Below the pieces are notes generated by a model. That model ran no database searches, was not told the DNA's origin, and was given only the letters and a program-made list of their open reading frames with translations. This document shows, piece by piece, positions 37,831 to 51,000 of a stretch of 64,000 nucleotides of DNA. The first letter of the stretch is position 1, and every line of letters starts with the position of its first letter. The DNA is from Oscheius onirici. Taxonomy: Eukaryota > Nematoda > Chromadorea > Rhabditida > Rhabditidae. Position numbers and translations under genes: made by a program. The stretch is taken from the NCBI GenBank assembly GCA_932521025.1, contig OW051473.1, forward strand, positions 4,774,001-4,838,000, given 5' to 3'.

Positions 37831-40800
37831 ATGGGCGGCCCCTCTGAAGGGCAGGCCGCGTCGCTGCCCTTCAAGAATACACAACTTTTCCAAATGGTCA
37901 TGCAGGTAAGCAATACCGCCCACCCAGCTTCGGGTAGCCATGTCAATCGCTCCTCCTTAAGCCCACTTACCCTTCCTTTCTCCTGGACAACTTCCTTTGA
38001 ATAGCTATCAATGTCCTATTATAGTTCTTTTTTTTGGGGAGTATTTGCTTTAGCTAGAATCTCCTCCAGTTAACGGAAGAGTAAAACATGGTGTGCCAAG
38101 TAATCGAGTCCATTGAGCTTGACGCACTTCAGTTTGTCATCGAACTGTGACCAGCTACCAATTGAGAAGCCACAAAAAGGTTGCAAAGAGGGTCGGAAGT
38201 TGCGCAGCTATGCTCCGGCTCTCTTTGCTCTCGCATTGGCTATTATTCCATTGAACCCGATTATCATTAATATTCCAATTCAAGCGTGCAGAACATATTG
38301 TTCTCGTGTTTCGTATTCGAAGTCTCTCATTGAAGCTCTTCTTTCAGGCCCTGTCGTCAACAGAACCCAACTCATCCGTGGTTCCCGCGGAAACCACGGA
38401 TTCCTCAGAATATTATTATTCCGAAGGGTCGAGAGTGGCTGCCATCGTGGTCATCGGAGTTGTTTTTGCCGTTTTGACTACAATAGGAAACTTGATGGTT
38501 AGTCAGGAGGATAAAAGATTAAACGGTTTAATATTTTTAGGTGATGGTCAGTTTCAAGATCGACAAACAACTGCAGACCATTAGCAACTATTTCCTTTTT
38601 TCATTGGCTGTTGCAGACATTGCCATAGGTAGACAAAGAAGGAAGACCAAAGAATCAGTTTATTCAGGCATGATCTCGATTCCCTTAATGACTTATTACA
38701 TAGCCATGAGGTCCTGGGGCATTGGCTACACCATGTGTCAGTTCTGGTGAGGAGTTCGAAAAAGTATTCGTTAACGGATTTGTTTAGGTTATGTGTCGAT
38801 TATTTGATGAGTAACGCGTCAGTGCTCAATTTACTGCTCATCTCGTTTGACAGATACTTTTCCGTCACACGACCGTTGTCTTACCGTCCAAGGTACCAGT
38901 AATTATCAATTTGAACACAAATTCTTAGGAGGACGACGAAAAAAGCATTGACAATGATTGCATGCACCTATATTATTTCCATTATTTTGTGGCCGCCGTG
39001 GATTATTAGCTGGCCATATATTGAAGGTAATTTGGTTACTGTCTTTTTGAAAAAAAAAACTGTTTCAGGAAAGTTCACAGTGGAACCAGGAACATGTGTT
39101 GTACAGTTCCTCGAAACCAATCCCTATGTCACTGTAGGAACCGCGATAGCTGCATTCTATCTTCCAGTCACGATTATGATCATTTTGTATGCACGGTAAG
39201 AATTTTTTAATCGTAATACGACCAAATGTTTTTCAGTGTATATGGAGAAACTCAAAAGAGACAAAAAGAGTTTGGAAAACTACAAGCTTCTCAGGTTTGT
39301 CTAAGCGTTTTTATAAGTTGGATTTTTAATCTCTTTAGCAGTATAGCCATTCAAAATTGAGCTCTAACCCAGCTCCGAGACGGACTCATTCCGTTCCTCA
39401 GAAGGTACAAAACACCACTAGATTTTCGTTTCGCATCCTTTTTGCAATGCCAAATCATTTTCATGCACGTTATTTCTTGTTTACTGTTTTCATTTTCTCT
39501 GCCTTCAGTTCCCACGTCGGTCCATACGGCGTGATGTTTCGTCGAGCTCCATGTCAAAACCGGAACGCGGAGGCTCAGTGAAGCGACAAGCTTGGCATGC
39601 GTTCAGCCAGAGTTTTGCCAACAGGAAAAGGTTAGTATTTTTGGGAGCGGAAACCAAAGCACCAAATTGCGACAATCTTACAAACAAGGGGGTTTGCATG
39701 TTCAACCGAGTTTTTGCAGCTCGATGCAGTCAAGAAAACGCTCATCTTGGCTAAAGATGTGCACTGGAAGATCTCAAAGCTCTTCGGAAGACAGTTCAGA
39801 GGTAAGCTTTTTTGATCCACAAAGAAAGTTATTTCAGGCCGCAGTTGTGAATGTGGATGAGAATTCAATGTCATCTTCTTTGTACACATGTAAGCGCAAC
39901 AAGGCGAGCCCTCCATGCACTCCCAAACCCATCGCCGAGGTGTGAAACACACAAAAACAGCAATAATCTTTGAGTTTCAGGACTCTGTGTCAGTGGACAC
40001 TCAGGTGGAAACCACTAGCCCACGCAATGGATCTCAGCGGTTTCGCGGCAGGGAGAAGACGGACAGACCAGCGCTTGATACTTACACTGTGATTACTTTA
40101 CACAAATTGATAGAATATCCAAAATCTCAGGTGTTGATCGAGTTGAAGGATGAAGATGGACGGCCAAGTGTTCGTCTTAGCTCTACTGAATCACCCTGTA
40201 CTGAGTTAGTCTTTAACCATGTTGGGTGTCAATGAACTTCTTACAGTGTTCGCGAAGTCGAAGGCCGGAACCGTTCAAAAAGTGATGCAAATCCGGAGCA
40301 CATCGAGCAAGCACGAAGGCAAAACAGCCATAAAGGTAAGCATACATCATGCGGCAAAAGCAGAAACGTTTTTCAGCATCCGCCGAACCGCAATCGCCTC
40401 AAAAGAACGGAAGAATACTAAAAGGTCTTTCAATAGCTAACGATAGGAAAAGTGAAAAGGAGAGAAGGAAAAATGAGAGGAAACAAGAGAGTAAAGCTGC
40501 AAAAACCTTGTCAGCTATTTTGTTCGCATTCATCGTTACCTGGACTCCATACAACTGTAAGTACTAGTACTAGACGGTCATCTGATACCAAAATGTTCAG
40601 TGATTGTGTGTTGGGAAGCCTTCTTCCCAAAAACAATTCCCGATATACTTTTCACAATCAGTTATTGTCTTTGCTACATCAACTCGACCATCAATCCGCT
40701 ATGTTACGCTCTTTGTAACGCCAGGTAAGATTCTAATACTTGACAGAATTACCAAAAATACAGATTTCGTCATACGTATATGAGGATTCTACGCTGCAAG

Positions 40801-40854
40801 TTCAAGACGGAAAGACCAAATGTGAATCGCAACGCCTACCTCCGTCGGCAATAA
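37831..40854 (+). CDS. gar-3: Muscarinic acetylcholine receptor (GAR-3 type)
   Basis: Gq-coupled class A receptor for acetylcholine. The first coding exon is 37831-37905 ([13 protein letters not shown]...QLFQMVMQ), just after TTATCTTTCAG. Further exons begin at 38348, 38541, 38668, 38788, 38929, 39069, 39238 and 39339, then a run through the third loop to 40854. Visible: TM1 with [14 protein letters not shown]2 [12 protein letters not shown]3 with the ligand Asp and DRYFSV ([16 protein letters not shown]), TM4 [14 protein letters not shown]5 [20 protein letters not shown], a long Ser/Arg-rich third intracellular loop, TM6 [14 protein letters not shown], and TM7 [15 protein letters not shown]. 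Between TM3 and TM5 it is almost identical to C. elegans GAR-3 as remembered, and the C-terminus NRNAYLRRQ also fits. It signals through Gq to PLC-beta, encoded at the left of this window. Confidence 0.96.
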
Positions 40855-41159
40855 CTCTTCATCCCGGTATACCTTGTGATCTTCATGTAAGCCCAATGAG
40901 TGCTCAACAATCGCAACATCAGCGTTTGACGGGTAGCCCCATTTCACAGTATTTCGATTAACTTGTTTTGTTAACTGTTTCTGCTCAGGTCCTTCAGTTG
41001 TCATAGTTTACACACAATCATTATTTCACACTCCCCGTAGTTTAAGGATCAAAATCGGAAAACCAAACGTTAATCACAGCGTTGTTATTTGCTCAGAAAA
41101 TTGTATTTACTAGTAAAGAAGATTTATTTGTTGATATAACACCGGGCTTGAAAGACTTT

Positions 41160-43368
41160 TCATTTTACCTTGGTTCGGCTTTTCTCGAGAAAACTGTAGT
41201 TTTCTGACCATAACTTCTGAAAACTCATCATTACCTATTATCATATTCATCGTACCTGCTGCCTCCAGATCCAAATGCTCATGCTTTCCGTTTGCGTCAT
41301 TACAAACACAGATCCATCAAAACGAGTCACGGGTAGCAGCTTTTCCTTATTGAAGCTTTTGGACACCATTCCGATAACCTAAACTGGGGCAATAATTAAT
41401 AAAAAAAAGTATAAGGACGAAACCTTGATTTGCAGCTTTTCATGAATGTAGTTTGTCGCCTTTTCGAGATTGTCGTCAGATCCTCCATCACTAGCCACGC
41501 AGAGAATCTAACAAGTATTTGTATATCACAAGAAAGTGGTACCTGTAGCCGGTCATGTCTTGGAGTTGGCATAAGTTTGTGCTTTTTCTTCGCCTCTTTC
41601 ATATTTTGTTCATTGTACAGTACTCCGGCTGCGAAAGATAGAGCTTTTGCGAGCATTGTAGCTCCGCCAGTATAGGACATACGCTGAACGCCTTCTGAAG
41701 TAAATCCTACTGTTCTCACAACGAGATGCTTTACTTTTTATACTAGTGATGGAATAGTATTTGTCGAAACCAAACACAACGCTCGGCTCTTGGGCATACT
41801 GTATCAAAGCCACTCGAGACCTTCCTGGAGCAATATCTACATCGTCGAGAAGTTTGCAAACGTTCTCTTTCATCTGAAATTACGTGTCAGCAGCTTATTC
41901 CAATACATACAGCATCAAAGTTTGTGATTCCTATACTGCTTGAACTGTCTACCAAAAACAGAATATCAACTGGAGGAAGTGCCCTGTAAGTCGATACAAC
42001 TGTTAAGCGTTTTCCCAGACCTAGCGGGATGGTTTGCTGCAAGCGATCCAACAATTGGCGGTGGGCTACTTGCATCTACAGAGTCGTCAGTTGTTTCTGT
42101 GTATTCTGAGGAGTCAGTAGAGTTCCAGTTTTGACCTGAATAGGTTATGTTCAGAGTTTTAAAACAATAAGAGACGTCTAGACGTGTCCTCTTTGGATTT
42201 GTTCAGATTCAGTCTTGATACATGGTGTTTGGATCTACGCCCGGTATTTGGTTCTCTGTGATGTCGTCTCTCTCGGTTTGATCCACTTTCATCAACTTCG
42301 ATGCCTTCCCTGTTCAGTTCCTCACTTGTAAGCCGTTCTCGTCCAGTAGTATTTTCATGGTTGTTTTGATGACGATTGAAATGATGTCGATCACCATGAC
42401 CATGTCCATTTTCTCGATCTCTGTTTGTGTCGTGACCATTGTGTTGTCCATCTCCACGATTTGTGTGATTTTCATTTTGAATATTCCCACTATGACCATT
42501 ATTTTGAAACTGGACAGTCTGTCGGTGATCATCTCCCAAAAATCTTGTTGATATTTTACCATTGCTCACTTCAATCTGAAACAGATTGTTCCAATATACT
42601 TGGGTCATATCACTTCTTTGCCGTCAATTGTAAGGCGTATCGTATTGTTATTAGCAGCATTTTGTGCATTGGCTTTGGTCTGATCTTTTACATGTACAGT
42701 TTCCTCTCCGTTTTCGTCTGAAACAAAAACATTTAATGAAGCTGAGTTTTAAACCTTTGGTCGTATAAACCGGAATGAAAATTGGTTGTTGTCCATTTTG
42801 ATTAGATGGAACTACTGGGGTTCCGGAGCTGCTCAGATGTTTATGTAACTCGAGTTGCTGGACCTAATGTCTTTTTACCTGATTCGATGATTATAAGCGA
42901 ACCTGCAGAGTTTCTTGTTGTTTCCTGATATCTTCTGCATGTTTTTTGTTTGTTGCAATGTGCTCTTCCATTTGTTCATGAATTTTGGATGTAAAATACT
43001 CGTTCTGCTTCCTCAGTATTCGTTCAGCTTCAGCAACACGTTTTTGATAGTTCAGTGCTGAAAAAATGTTTTCACTTCCCAAAAAAACAATACCCTGATT
43101 CCTGTAAGAATAAATGGCGTAAGCTGCCACTAGCGAGGAAATGACAAAAAGAAAAATGAGGATGCCGATAACAAGCCAACAAACAGATCCAAATCCGGAT
43201 GTATTCACGTCGCCTAAAGACATTATTCAATTCGTAAAGAAAAGTTAAAATTTGAAAATTCTTACAGGCAACAGTCCACCAAACAGTACTTGCACTGTCA
43301 TGTTTCGTGCATTTTGAGACATTCCAGTGCAAGTAGTTCCACCAACTAAGGTCAGGTATAGAGCTCAT
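41160..43368 (-). CDS. Membrane-anchored VWA-domain protein with coiled coil
   Basis: Unnamed protein of about 530 residues. An N-terminus rich in Trp and Ser (MSSIPDLSWWNYLHWN) is followed by a transmembrane helix (VCWLVIGILIFLFVISSLVAA). Next come a coiled coil (LNYQKRVAEAERILRKQNEY... to RKQQETLQVR) and a linker rich in Asn/His/Arg/Gly (NGHGHGDRHHFNRHQNN). The C-terminus is a von Willebrand A domain with MIDAS residues DILFLVDSSSSIG, YTGGATML and ILCVASDGGSDD. It ends SFLEKSRTKVK at 41160. The exon at 42159-42608 contains the His/Asn-rich linker. Topology is probably type II, with the VWA outside the cell; that is inferred. The neighbouring upstream gene also encodes a VWA domain. Confidence 0.8.
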
Positions 43369-43565
43369 AAGAGGGGACTACAGCGAACTGAGCGCGCACC
43401 ACTGCGTAGCAACCGCTTTGGGTGCATTACGAAAAGACCAGCGATCGCTTTAGCTAATACTAAATTGTGAAACATCCGCTTTAAATACGGCTGATGTGAG
43501 GTTGAGAAGCGTCTCATTCAAGCTCAACGTAGGACCAAAATGATTGCATTTTTCCAGGTTATTTT

Positions 43566-44404
43566 TCAGAGAAACGGGTGGTAGAGTAAGCTTTGGAAAA
43601 ATTCTGAACAGACCTTTTTTTCACTCACCTATAAAAGAAGAGACACTCTCGCACAACGGATCTGCTAAGTTTGTTAGCGAACCGAAATCCACAGCATGCA
43701 TTCGAATAGATGTTGCTGCAGCTTCAAATGTTTCACTCTGAAGACAGTTTCTGATTGAAATTGAAGTATGTTACTGATGGAACAGGACCGCCAACGCTAA
43801 TTTCATACGTGTGGATGGGAGAAACTGGTGAAAAGAGAACTTCAGTCGTACCCTAAGGGAAATACGTTTGGAGATAAATACTTTCTAACCACACGCGGTA
43901 AGCTGAATTTTGACGATCCCAACAGAATTATTACATCCGGAACAGTCTTACGGTTTCCCGGCAAAAGTGCTTGCTTCGCGAGACTGTTCAGTGTCGCTAC
44001 TGGAATACAAGGAACCGTTTTAGAAAACGGATCACAAGGACTGTACGATAAGCTCTGAAATAACAATGAGAAGAATTCTCATAATCGTTACTTGTAGTCT
44101 GGATTCTGCATCGGCATTGCTCTGACTGGAATCCAGGTTGAACTCTACTTTTGCTTTTGGCGTATACTGAGCTACTGCCACATGTACATTAGTTGATGAA
44201 ATTGACATTGAACGAAATGTCTAAAAAAGTGTCTGGATAAATATTTTCACAATCTGCCTTTCGAATGAAGTCCAGTTCGTTGAGCTGCTCGTAAACATTG
44301 AGATTTAGTGTACCGTCGATAATAAATAGCACGTCGGCTACCGGCCAATTGCAAGAAGAACAGAAGGAGAGCACCAAAGTTACATAGAGAAGAGTAATTA
44401 ACAT
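43566..44404 (-). CDS. Secreted VWA-domain protein with altered MIDAS
   Basis: Signal peptide MLITLLYVTLVLSFCSSC, then a von Willebrand A fold: PVADVLFIIDGTLNLNVYEQLNELDFIRK, TFRSMSISSTNVHVAVAQYTP, TVPDVIILLGSSK and AAATSIRMHAVDFGSLTNLADPLCE. The usual MIDAS DxSxS is DGTLN here, so metal-ion binding is doubtful. Five coding segments; the first intron (44221-44257, 37 nt) must start with GC rather than GT to keep the domain in frame. The protein ends EFFQSLLYHPFL at 43566. The gene is same-strand with and about 200 bases upstream of another VWA gene; they may be co-transcribed or arise from an old duplication. Confidence 0.75.
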
Positions 44405-45085
44405 ATGAAAAAGGGCTGCTTTGTTGTATTTCGTTCTGTTGTAGTGCGGTGCGGCAGTGCCCGTTCGTTGCCCTCGGCGACAAGGAAAGCTTTGAGCAAC
44501 AAAAAGCAGTTCCCGAATCCGTAAGGTTTCCAACTTGACCTCTCTCAGTTTGTCCGGGGCGTTTGCTTTGGTCCGCTAGTTATGTGATCCAGTCTTTATT
44601 GTATTCAAGAGAACGTCAGAACGGAGGGGGATTATGCACAAAACACGCAGTGCACCTCTTTCGGTCGCGCATTTCGGGAAATGTCGACTCAATGGTACAC
44701 CAAGCACTCAGGTAGGAATTAGATTATTTTACGCCTTGCGAGTTTACCTGGACTTCCTGTTAGCACCGCAATGACGAAATGTTGTCTCGTTGTGGTCAAG
44801 AAACTACTTTCACACGCGCTTGGCTTCTTCGATGTTTATTGTCCCTGTTTTCATAGCTGTCGCAAACGTCATTTTCACTTAGTAATAACGCTAATTCTAT
44901 ACGCCACTAACAGCACATGATTTTTCATTTTTTTGGTGCAGTATCTTTCTCCCCTTCATGTCATCGATTATAGCCACTGCATTCGAAATTTGCACAGGTG
45001 CATTTTGACAGTTTCTCTACCCCTCTCATTCTAATCTTGTTGAACTCAAATTTGTTGGATTTAAGTACTTTGATCAAGCCCTTTA
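44405..45085. other. Divergent promoter region, VWA gene / rme-1
   Basis: About 680 bases between the start codons of the minus-strand VWA gene and the first alternative exon of rme-1. No open frame worth reporting. Probably holds promoters for both. Confidence 0.4.
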
Positions 45086-48000
45086 TGGGGTGCGGGCCAA
45101 GCTCTGAAGTCGAGAGTACTGTTTTGCCGCCTGCTGCGCCGTCGAAGAAACCATATCGTCTACCGGACGACGGATCGAACCCTTACGAGGATTTTGAAAA
45201 CAGACTTCATCGAGACCATCCTTTTTACCGTGAGTATTTTATTATAGCCTTTGGACTTGAATGATGTTTGCTGGACTCGAGACACTTTGTTTGTACACAT
45301 TCAGCAACATTCGACGTTTATTGAACCATTAATAGCAGTGTCGTGATGAGAATCTTTTTCTGTGCTGACTTCACCTTTAAAAATGCCACGTTATTCATCT
45401 CCGCTCATCTTCCTTTAATAGCTGAGTAATACGATCGGTGGGAAAGCGATATTGTTTTCTGTGGAACATTTGCTAAACATTTCCCCCTTCTGCCTCTTCC
45501 ATATTCTCTAGCGTGGACAATTCTGCCGGCATTAACTTATCGTGGGTTCTATTAAACCCACTGAGCTGTCAAGACACCGTTATCTGGAACGTCTGCTTTT
45601 TTGGGAACATTACAGTGTGACAGATCGCCCCCGGTGTGTCCACGCAACTTCTATAGTAATTCGATGCCGCTGACCGCCAACGACGTTGATATTCAACCGC
45701 TGGACACACCATCATCTGTTCAAATTATGATGGAGGTTTCTACTCAGGAAGTCCTTCAGGAGGTTCCGAAGGCTGACGAAGACAGTAATAAACAGCTTTC
45801 GAATGAGACGCTTTCTCAGGATCAAGTTATTCCGGAAGAACACCCGATACCTGAAATCAAAGTTACTCTGTGCCAAGAGTCTTTGAAGCTTGCCAATGAA
45901 GATTGCGTTACTGATGATAAGATGAGCAAGGAGAAGCTGCCGGAAGAAAATTCCCAGGAGACTGCCAATCATGGTGAAGATATTCTAATGGAGGATACTA
46001 ATACTAACAGCAAAGAGGGCAATTGTAGCGGTAGCTTGGTTATGTTTTTTTGTATTTTAAACATTTTTTCAGTTGTTGTCGTCGAGCAAAACACAAATGG
46101 AGAAACAGACTTGCAAGATCATCCGATTGAACAGACCGACAAGGAATCAAAGGAACCGCACAATATCTTGAAGGAAAATGAAAATAACACTCCTCTTGAG
46201 ACTGACGATGTTGTATTGCCGTCTCTTCCTTCAACGCAAGTCGACGTTGAAATGACAATGGAAAAGAGCGTCCCAACAGAGCAGTCTCAAGATGTCATCA
46301 TTTCTACGAAACTGGATGACATAAGTATTCTCGTTGTCAAAGAAGCTGAAGAAAGTTTTGTTCCCCACTCTTCTACTGAAGAAATCAAAAGTTCATCTGC
46401 TCCCTCAGAGCTGCCCGCATCTACCCAGACAGTGACGAATCCGGGGCAAAATCCAGCGGATGCGAAAAAAGATGCGACTGTCGAAAAGGACGATGGTGAG
46501 TGGTCTTTTTAGGACCCGAACATTCTTTAGGCACAGCTGTGGCTGTAGACTCTGGTAAGCCAGTCTCTGTTGAAATGCCGACTGGAACAAGCTCTCCAAC
46601 TCCTATTCCACCGCCTCGTCGTCTATCCTCGGCTGTGTTTGGAGCTGCCATGACCAAAAAGCCATCCACTTCGTCCTTCCAATCTGCAAGGCTGTTCACT
46701 CTTCCCCGTAGTGGTCCTCCTTCTATCAGAGGTATTTTACAAGCGTTTTCGGACAGACAGTTGAGACGTGTTCACAATACAGCTGGACCTTTTATCAGAC
46801 AGTTGAAGACGAGGTGCAACTTTTTTGGGGTTTTCGACTGATAACAGCCTGAAGGCAACATGATAACAGCACGCGTTGCAATGGCAACGAATACTTCTAG
46901 CCTTTTTCATATCATTTCTGTTTGAACGGTCTAAAATCAAAAATAATCAAAAGCTGCAATTTCCGGGAATTCGCGACTTTTCTATTGAAACCGTTTCGTT
47001 TAATCGGCTTATCTGCAAAGAGGCAACGAGAACCTCTGCACTCTCTTCACACTAAGAGTACACGAACAAGCTACTAGCAAGTTCATTGTACCTGCGCATC
47101 CTCGTTTACTCTCATATTTCGCTGTCAAAGTCAGTATTTGTTTAGCGGAAACCGTGATAAGCATTCTTTCAGGGTGCTCACTCCGCTGAGACACTTGTCT
47201 TACCATTGTTCTATCTGCAAATTCTCCTACTTTAATAACTTTCAAAATTTAGCCCCGCTTTAATGCCTTCCGATACACCGTGGTTCTACAAAACAGGTAC
47301 AACAGAAACTAAACGAAAAATTTCACGATCAACAAGCACACTAACATCTACCGCTTTAACAGTCGCTCACGGTATGTCACCCCCTCGTAGCCAAAATTGG
47401 TCGGATGCCCTGTCATCAACCTCTGTTTCATAGCTTTAGCCCCACCCACAGAGTTTCCGACGAAAACTCTCATATTGCGGTATTCGTCATCGCGTTCGTC
47501 GCCCACGGTTGAAAACCGTCTCGAAAGTCTCATTCTTTGATATCTTTCCATTTTTTTGTTTATTTGTTTACACTAAATTCACTAAAAATCGTTATCACTT
47601 GTCTGGTGTTCTGTTAAATGACGGTTGACCCTGGTAGCGAACGATCTGTGCGTGTGTTTCAGCCGTCCAAACTGTCGCTCTCTCCTGATTTCGGACGATC
47701 ATATTTCATCGATTGCCAGCGGGCATGACCCTCTTGCACTTTTTTCAACTGATTGCCCACAATTGTTGGTCTCGGCGTGTGCTACACCATGTGTTCCATA
47801 GTACTCTCACTCATTAACGTCATTCCAAATGTCGAAATCTGCTGACTCACTAACAATACGCCAGCTGATTCATGTTTGCCCATTGAGAGAACAAGACGAG
47901 AGTCCCACTGGTATCTATGTGGAAGTTTCGCAGTTTAAATTCCTCTCTTTGAGTCATATTACTTTGTTAAAGTGAAACAGGTTTCCGGATCACAGTAATG

Positions 48001-51000
48001 CGCGCTCATTGCTACATTATTTCTTACTCTTTTCTTTCTCAATTTGATGTAAAATAACTCCTCAACAAGCAAATTTGTGCGCAAACTTACGTGCTAATCC
48101 CACAAGAGATCGCTTTGTGATATCTCGCCCGTCATATGGGGGTCACAGCAGACGGAGGTTAATCGTCTCACGAGCCTCACTCTCTGACCGCCTCGCCGAG
48201 TGTGTCTGAGGGAAGAGACCGTTGAGTCACCGCGCGAAGAGACCACAGCCGTTTTTATTTCGACCGAGCTCTATTGATCCGACCCCTACCAGCGCACCCG
48301 CACCAAATGACCATTTCTGAGCTTTTTGTGGTCATTAGGAAGCTCGCCGCCGTGAATTCTTATCATTTTCTCTAATTGATTGACCTACTATCGCCTTGCT
48401 TCTAAATTTTGGCATGTTGCGTTTAAAAAATCGAATATTCGCGCTTTTGTTTTGGCTGCTTTTGTTATTTTTCTCAGTTCTCCCATGCATTGTTTTGAGC
48501 TTGCTGTCTTATCTTCGCATACATTTCGCAACCACATATATCATATATGTGAAATGTACTTTTATCCAAAACTTCTATTGTCGAAATTGCGAAACGTTTT
48601 AAAAATTGTGTTTTGTAATTCTCAAAAACATTTCGCTCGAATGTTCGATCTTTCTTCACTGTTTGTGAACGTGTCCTTCGACAACCCATTCACATGTATA
48701 CAGCCTCATTTTGCCGCCTAGTTTGCCTCCGTATCATCCTCGTAACGAGGGAAAAATCTCATTGGATAACGCCCTAGTTTACTCCGCTTTTCATAATTGC
48801 TGCCTTCTGCATTGATTTTCGGCAACCATGTTGTTTATACTGACCTCTAGCGCGTTGCACTCGAGAATAATCCATCCCCTATTGTCATACAGTTTGAATA
48901 TATATTATCTCAATATTTTCAGAAGAGTCCACTCAGAAAAAGAAGAAAGGCATGTTCAGCTGGCTGGGTGGTGATTCTTCCAAGAAGAAGACTAAGGAGG
49001 TAAAATTTGTTCATTGATTTAATAAGTTTTTCTTTCAGGTTCTTGAAAGCGTCAGCGATGGACTGAGAAAGATCTACAAGCAGAAGCTGTATCCTCTTGA
49101 GGAGTTCTACAAATTCCACGACTTCCACAGTCCGGCTCTCGGTAAGATTTTCATTTAGCTTTTCTAGCTGTTGCTTTAGATGACCCTGATTTCGATGCCA
49201 AGCCCATGATTCTTCTCGTCGGTCAGTACTCTACCGGAAAGACCACTTTCATCCGCTACTTGCTCGAACAGGACTTTCCCGGAATTAGAATCGGACCCGA
49301 GCCGACGACGGACCGATTCATCGCCGTGATGCATAGTGAAGAAGAGGGAGTCATTCCCGGCAACGCTCTCGTCGTAGACGCCAAGAAACAATTCCGTGCT
49401 TTGAGCGGGTGAGACCAATCTTTTGAAAAATAATTGGATGGTTTCAGATTCGGAAACGCCTTCTTGAACCGTTTCCAGTGTTCCACTCTGCCAAACCAGG
49501 TTTTGGAAAGCATCACTATTGTAGACACTCCCGGTATTCTCTCAGGTGAAAAACAGAGGTGAGTTCAACGTTCTCGAATTTATTATTTTTGAACAGCCGT
49601 TATATCACTGGGGAGCATTTAAGCGAACACAGGTCAGAGTGTGGCTGCTGCTACAGATCCTGTCCGATGTGCTATTCGTTTACGCTATCTAGAAGCTTAT
49701 AACATGCGTCTTTAATTATGTTTTTTTTGCTCCCCATTTACGTTTCAGAATCGATCGTGGCTATGACTTCACCGGTGTTTTGGAGTGGTTCGCTGAACGT
49801 GTAGACCGCATCATTCTTCTCTTCGATGCTCACAAGTTGGATATTTCTGACGAGTTCAAACGCTGTATCGAGGCTCTTGGAGGAAACGAAGATAAGATCC
49901 GCATTGTTCTCAACAAGTCCGACATGGTCGACCATCAGCAGCTCATGCGAGTTTACGGAGCTCTTATGTGGTCTCTCGGAAAGGTGGGTATCATTCACAA
50001 CAGTTTTCTATTTTGTCAAATGAGACAAATGCTTTTACGATACCCTCTCTGACAAACTAGCACAAACGCAAAGATTTCAGGTCTTCCGTACTCCTGAAGT
50101 CTCACGAGTCTATCTGGGTAGTTTCTGGGATAAACCTCTCACTCACGATATCAATAGGTAACTTTTTCGTGTTTCTAGTTACATTTTGTTCTAGACGTCT
50201 GTTTGTCGATGAACAGCATGATCTCTTCCAAGATCTCCAAGCTCTGCCTAGAAATGCTGCTCTTCGCAAGCTCAATGACCTTATCAAGCGAGCTCGTTTG
50301 GCCAAGGTTCATGCCTACATCATTGCCGAGCTTCGCAAGCAGATGCCAAGCATGATCGGAAAGGAAAAGAAGAAGAAGGAGCTCATCCAAAATTTGGACA
50401 AGATCTTTGAGCAGATTCAGAGGGAGCACAACATCTCCCCCGGAGATTTCCCCGACATCCAGAAGATGAGGGAGAAGCTCCAGAACCAGGACTTCACCAA
50501 GTTCAATCCCTTGAAGCCAAAGCTGCTCGAGGTTGTCGACGGAATGTTGGCTACTGATATCGGTGAAAAATTGCTATAATTTTCTTAAAAACATATTTAA
50601 GCCCGTCTGATGGCTCAAATTCCCAAGGAGGAACAGACCGCCAATGCTGGATCACCTGATCAGCCCACTGTCCGTGGAGGTGCTTTCGCTCAGGCTCAAG
50701 AAGCAGAGACACCGTTCGGTTTTGGACGTGTGCGTTTTTATAATTTATATTTTTATTAATCAACTTATTTAGTACAGCACAGTCTGGGTGAGAGACTTAT
50801 CTAAACTTTTTGCGGTGTCCCTTTATTTGTATCAAACCATTTCCAAACGTCCGTCCAAATTTAGCCTCTCCCAAAATCCTATTCATTGCGGGTCAATTCC
50901 ATTTCTACCCTCTCACAGAGCAACTTTTCCAGTGAATCCCGAGAATTCCAAATTAACCACCTTCGCTGGTTTTCTTATAAAAACGTTGCTTTTTTCAGGG

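Noticed and set aside
45086..46731. Single rme-1 transcript joining the MGCG exon to the acidic block
   Set aside because: The MGCG exon ends in phase 1; all acceptors near the start of the acidic block give a stop or wrong phase.
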